A DNA stretch of 5,403 nt from Nanobdellota archaeon (GTDB taxonomy: Archaea > Nanobdellota > Nanobdellia > Woesearchaeales > GW2011-AR9). Numbering within the stretch: position 1 is the first letter of the stretch; every line of letters starts with the position of its first letter. The stretch spans positions 1 to 5,403 of the forward strand of contig JAUYPT010000023.1 in NCBI GenBank assembly GCA_030695685.1, in the 5' to 3' direction. Made by a program: the position numbers and the translations under genes. The notes under the pieces are model-generated. The model was not told the origin of the DNA. It did not search any database and saw only the letters and a program-made list of their open reading frames with translations. Shown here piece by piece: positions 4,783 to 5,403 of the stretch.

Positions 4783-5174
4783 ACACCAAAGCCGCCAGCG
4801 TTATTTTATGGATCTTTGAAGTTTTGGCAGTTGTTCTGATGGTGGTAATGGTATTGCAGGTTTCTTCAAGCTTTGCCCAAGGACAAGCAGTTCAGAAGAT
4901 TAACATTGCCGAAGATCTTGTCATGATGGTGGAAATGGTATCCGGCGTTCCTGGTGATGTGGTTATAGAATATCCCCGCAGCATCAAAGAGTATAAATTC
5001 ATCGTCAGTCCCGGCACTATTTTGGTATTTTTACCAGGCGATACGGAACTGCAGCGTGTTCAGCGCACATTTCATCTTCCGGAAAATTATCGTGCGGAAG
5101 GCTTTGTTGATCAGGAAGAACATCTTTGTATCACCAAAAGCGGTAACAAAATTATCCTTGGTGGTTGTTTATGA
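4779..5174 (+). CDS. 131-residue anchored protein, NTKAASVILW type
   Basis: The ATG overlaps the previous TGA as ATGA, with no good SD nearby, so translation probably depends on re-initiation by ribosomes leaving the upstream gene. MNTKAASVILW leads into a long hydrophobic helix (about 8-29), and SSSFAQGQAVQKINIAEDLVMMVE follows as an amphipathic continuation, the shape of a pilin alpha-1 helix. The outer part is short and beta-rich (VVIEYP, YKFIVSPGTILVFLPG, residues 61-87), with only two cysteines (117 and 130), which could form a single disulfide. I recall similar KAASVILW...INIAEDL proteins in DPANN archaea, unnamed. A long N-terminal helix plus a small beta domain is the most pilin-like architecture in the window. 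The last codons overlap the next start (ATGA). Confidence 0.88.
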   Translation: MNTKAASVILWIFEVLAVVLMVVMVLQVSSSFAQGQAVQKINIAEDLVMMVEMVSGVPGDVVIEYPRSIKEYKFIVSPGTILVFLPGDTELQRVQRTFHLPENYRAEGFVDQEEHLCITKSGNKIILGGCL

Positions 5175-5403
5175 GCACAGGTGAAGGTGTGGAAGATGTT
5201 GCCTGGAAATCATTCTCCTGGGCTATTTTTGGAGTCATCATTACAATTCTTGTCTTTGTTTTTGCCTTGCTTATTGCAGGATATAAAGAAAGATTGACAA
5301 CCGTGCCGCCGGAATTAAAAGCAGAATTAATCTCTGTGCGATTTACTAACAGCGCCGATTGTTTTGCCTATCAGGATCTGCACACTGGACGGGTTTATCC
5401 TGG
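5171..5403 (+). CDS. 5' end of an anchored protein of unknown function (3' truncated by window)
   Basis: The ATG overlaps the preceding TGA (ATGA), with GGTGG (5160-5164) 6 nt upstream as a weak SD. Seventy-seven codons are visible and the frame is open at the right edge. The N-terminal stub is acidic (MSTGEGVEDVAWKSF), unlike the K-G or K-A starts of its neighbours. A membrane helix follows at about 16-37 and then YKERLTTVPPELKAELISVRFTN (38-60) and ADCFAYQDLHTGRVYP. I recall the PPELKAELI...R-F-T-N...DCFAYQD pattern in DPANN membrane-anchored proteins with no known function. The missing positive stub suggests it may be anchored without prepilin-type processing. Confidence 0.82.
   Translation, partial: MSTGEGVEDVAWKSFSWAIFGVIITILVFVFALLIAGYKERLTTVPPELKAELISVRFTNSADCFAYQDLHTGRVYP

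Noticed and set aside
1..5403. CRISPR array or insertion sequence with an intact transposase
   Set aside because: No regularly spaced direct repeats and no transposase-length frame with recognisable motifs are present.

Overview
The window looks like a stretch of an archaeal chromosome, most likely from a small-genome DPANN-type lineage (Woesearchaeota/Pacearchaeota-like). This is inferred from three things: the proteins' characteristic N-termini (a short positive stub such as KAQMEM or KRGQGLSINV running straight into one hydrophobic helix), an archaeal TATA box (TTTATATA), and Shine-Dalgarno sites matching GGAGGTGATC. No enzyme or household marker gene is present, so the taxonomic call is tentative.

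Layout. Positions 1-872 hold the 3' end of one gene and a complete 186-residue gene, joined by an ATGA stop/start overlap. Positions 873-1232 carry no supported gene. They contain a long stem-loop just after the stop codon (877-928), a 210-bp imperfect inverted repeat with nested hairpins (943-1152), and a promoter with an SD (1173-1225). From 1233 to the right edge runs one dense plus-strand operon of nine genes: 115, 107, 55, 50, 263, 303, 92, 200 and 131 residues, then the first 77 residues of a tenth. Junctions are a 3-nt gap, a 9-nt gap or short overlaps, often ATGA. The 50- and 55-residue genes are easily missed by length cut-offs.

How the genes fit together. All eleven proteins whose N-terminus is visible have one hydrophobic helix within about the first 40 residues and, where long enough, a hydrophilic domain after it. 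Most have K/R plus G/A just before the helix, as in type IV pilin-like (class III) signal peptides, but without the classical Glu at +5. Many exported domains are rich in cysteines. One has a thrombospondin type-3-like calcium loop. The 303-residue protein has an extra C-terminal hydrophobic region and two CxxC motifs. The most economical reading is a locus for a multi-subunit, pilin-like surface or secretion assembly, disulfide-stabilised outside the membrane. No ATPase, platform protein or prepilin peptidase is in view, so this is inference. I do not recognise named families well enough to give gene symbols.
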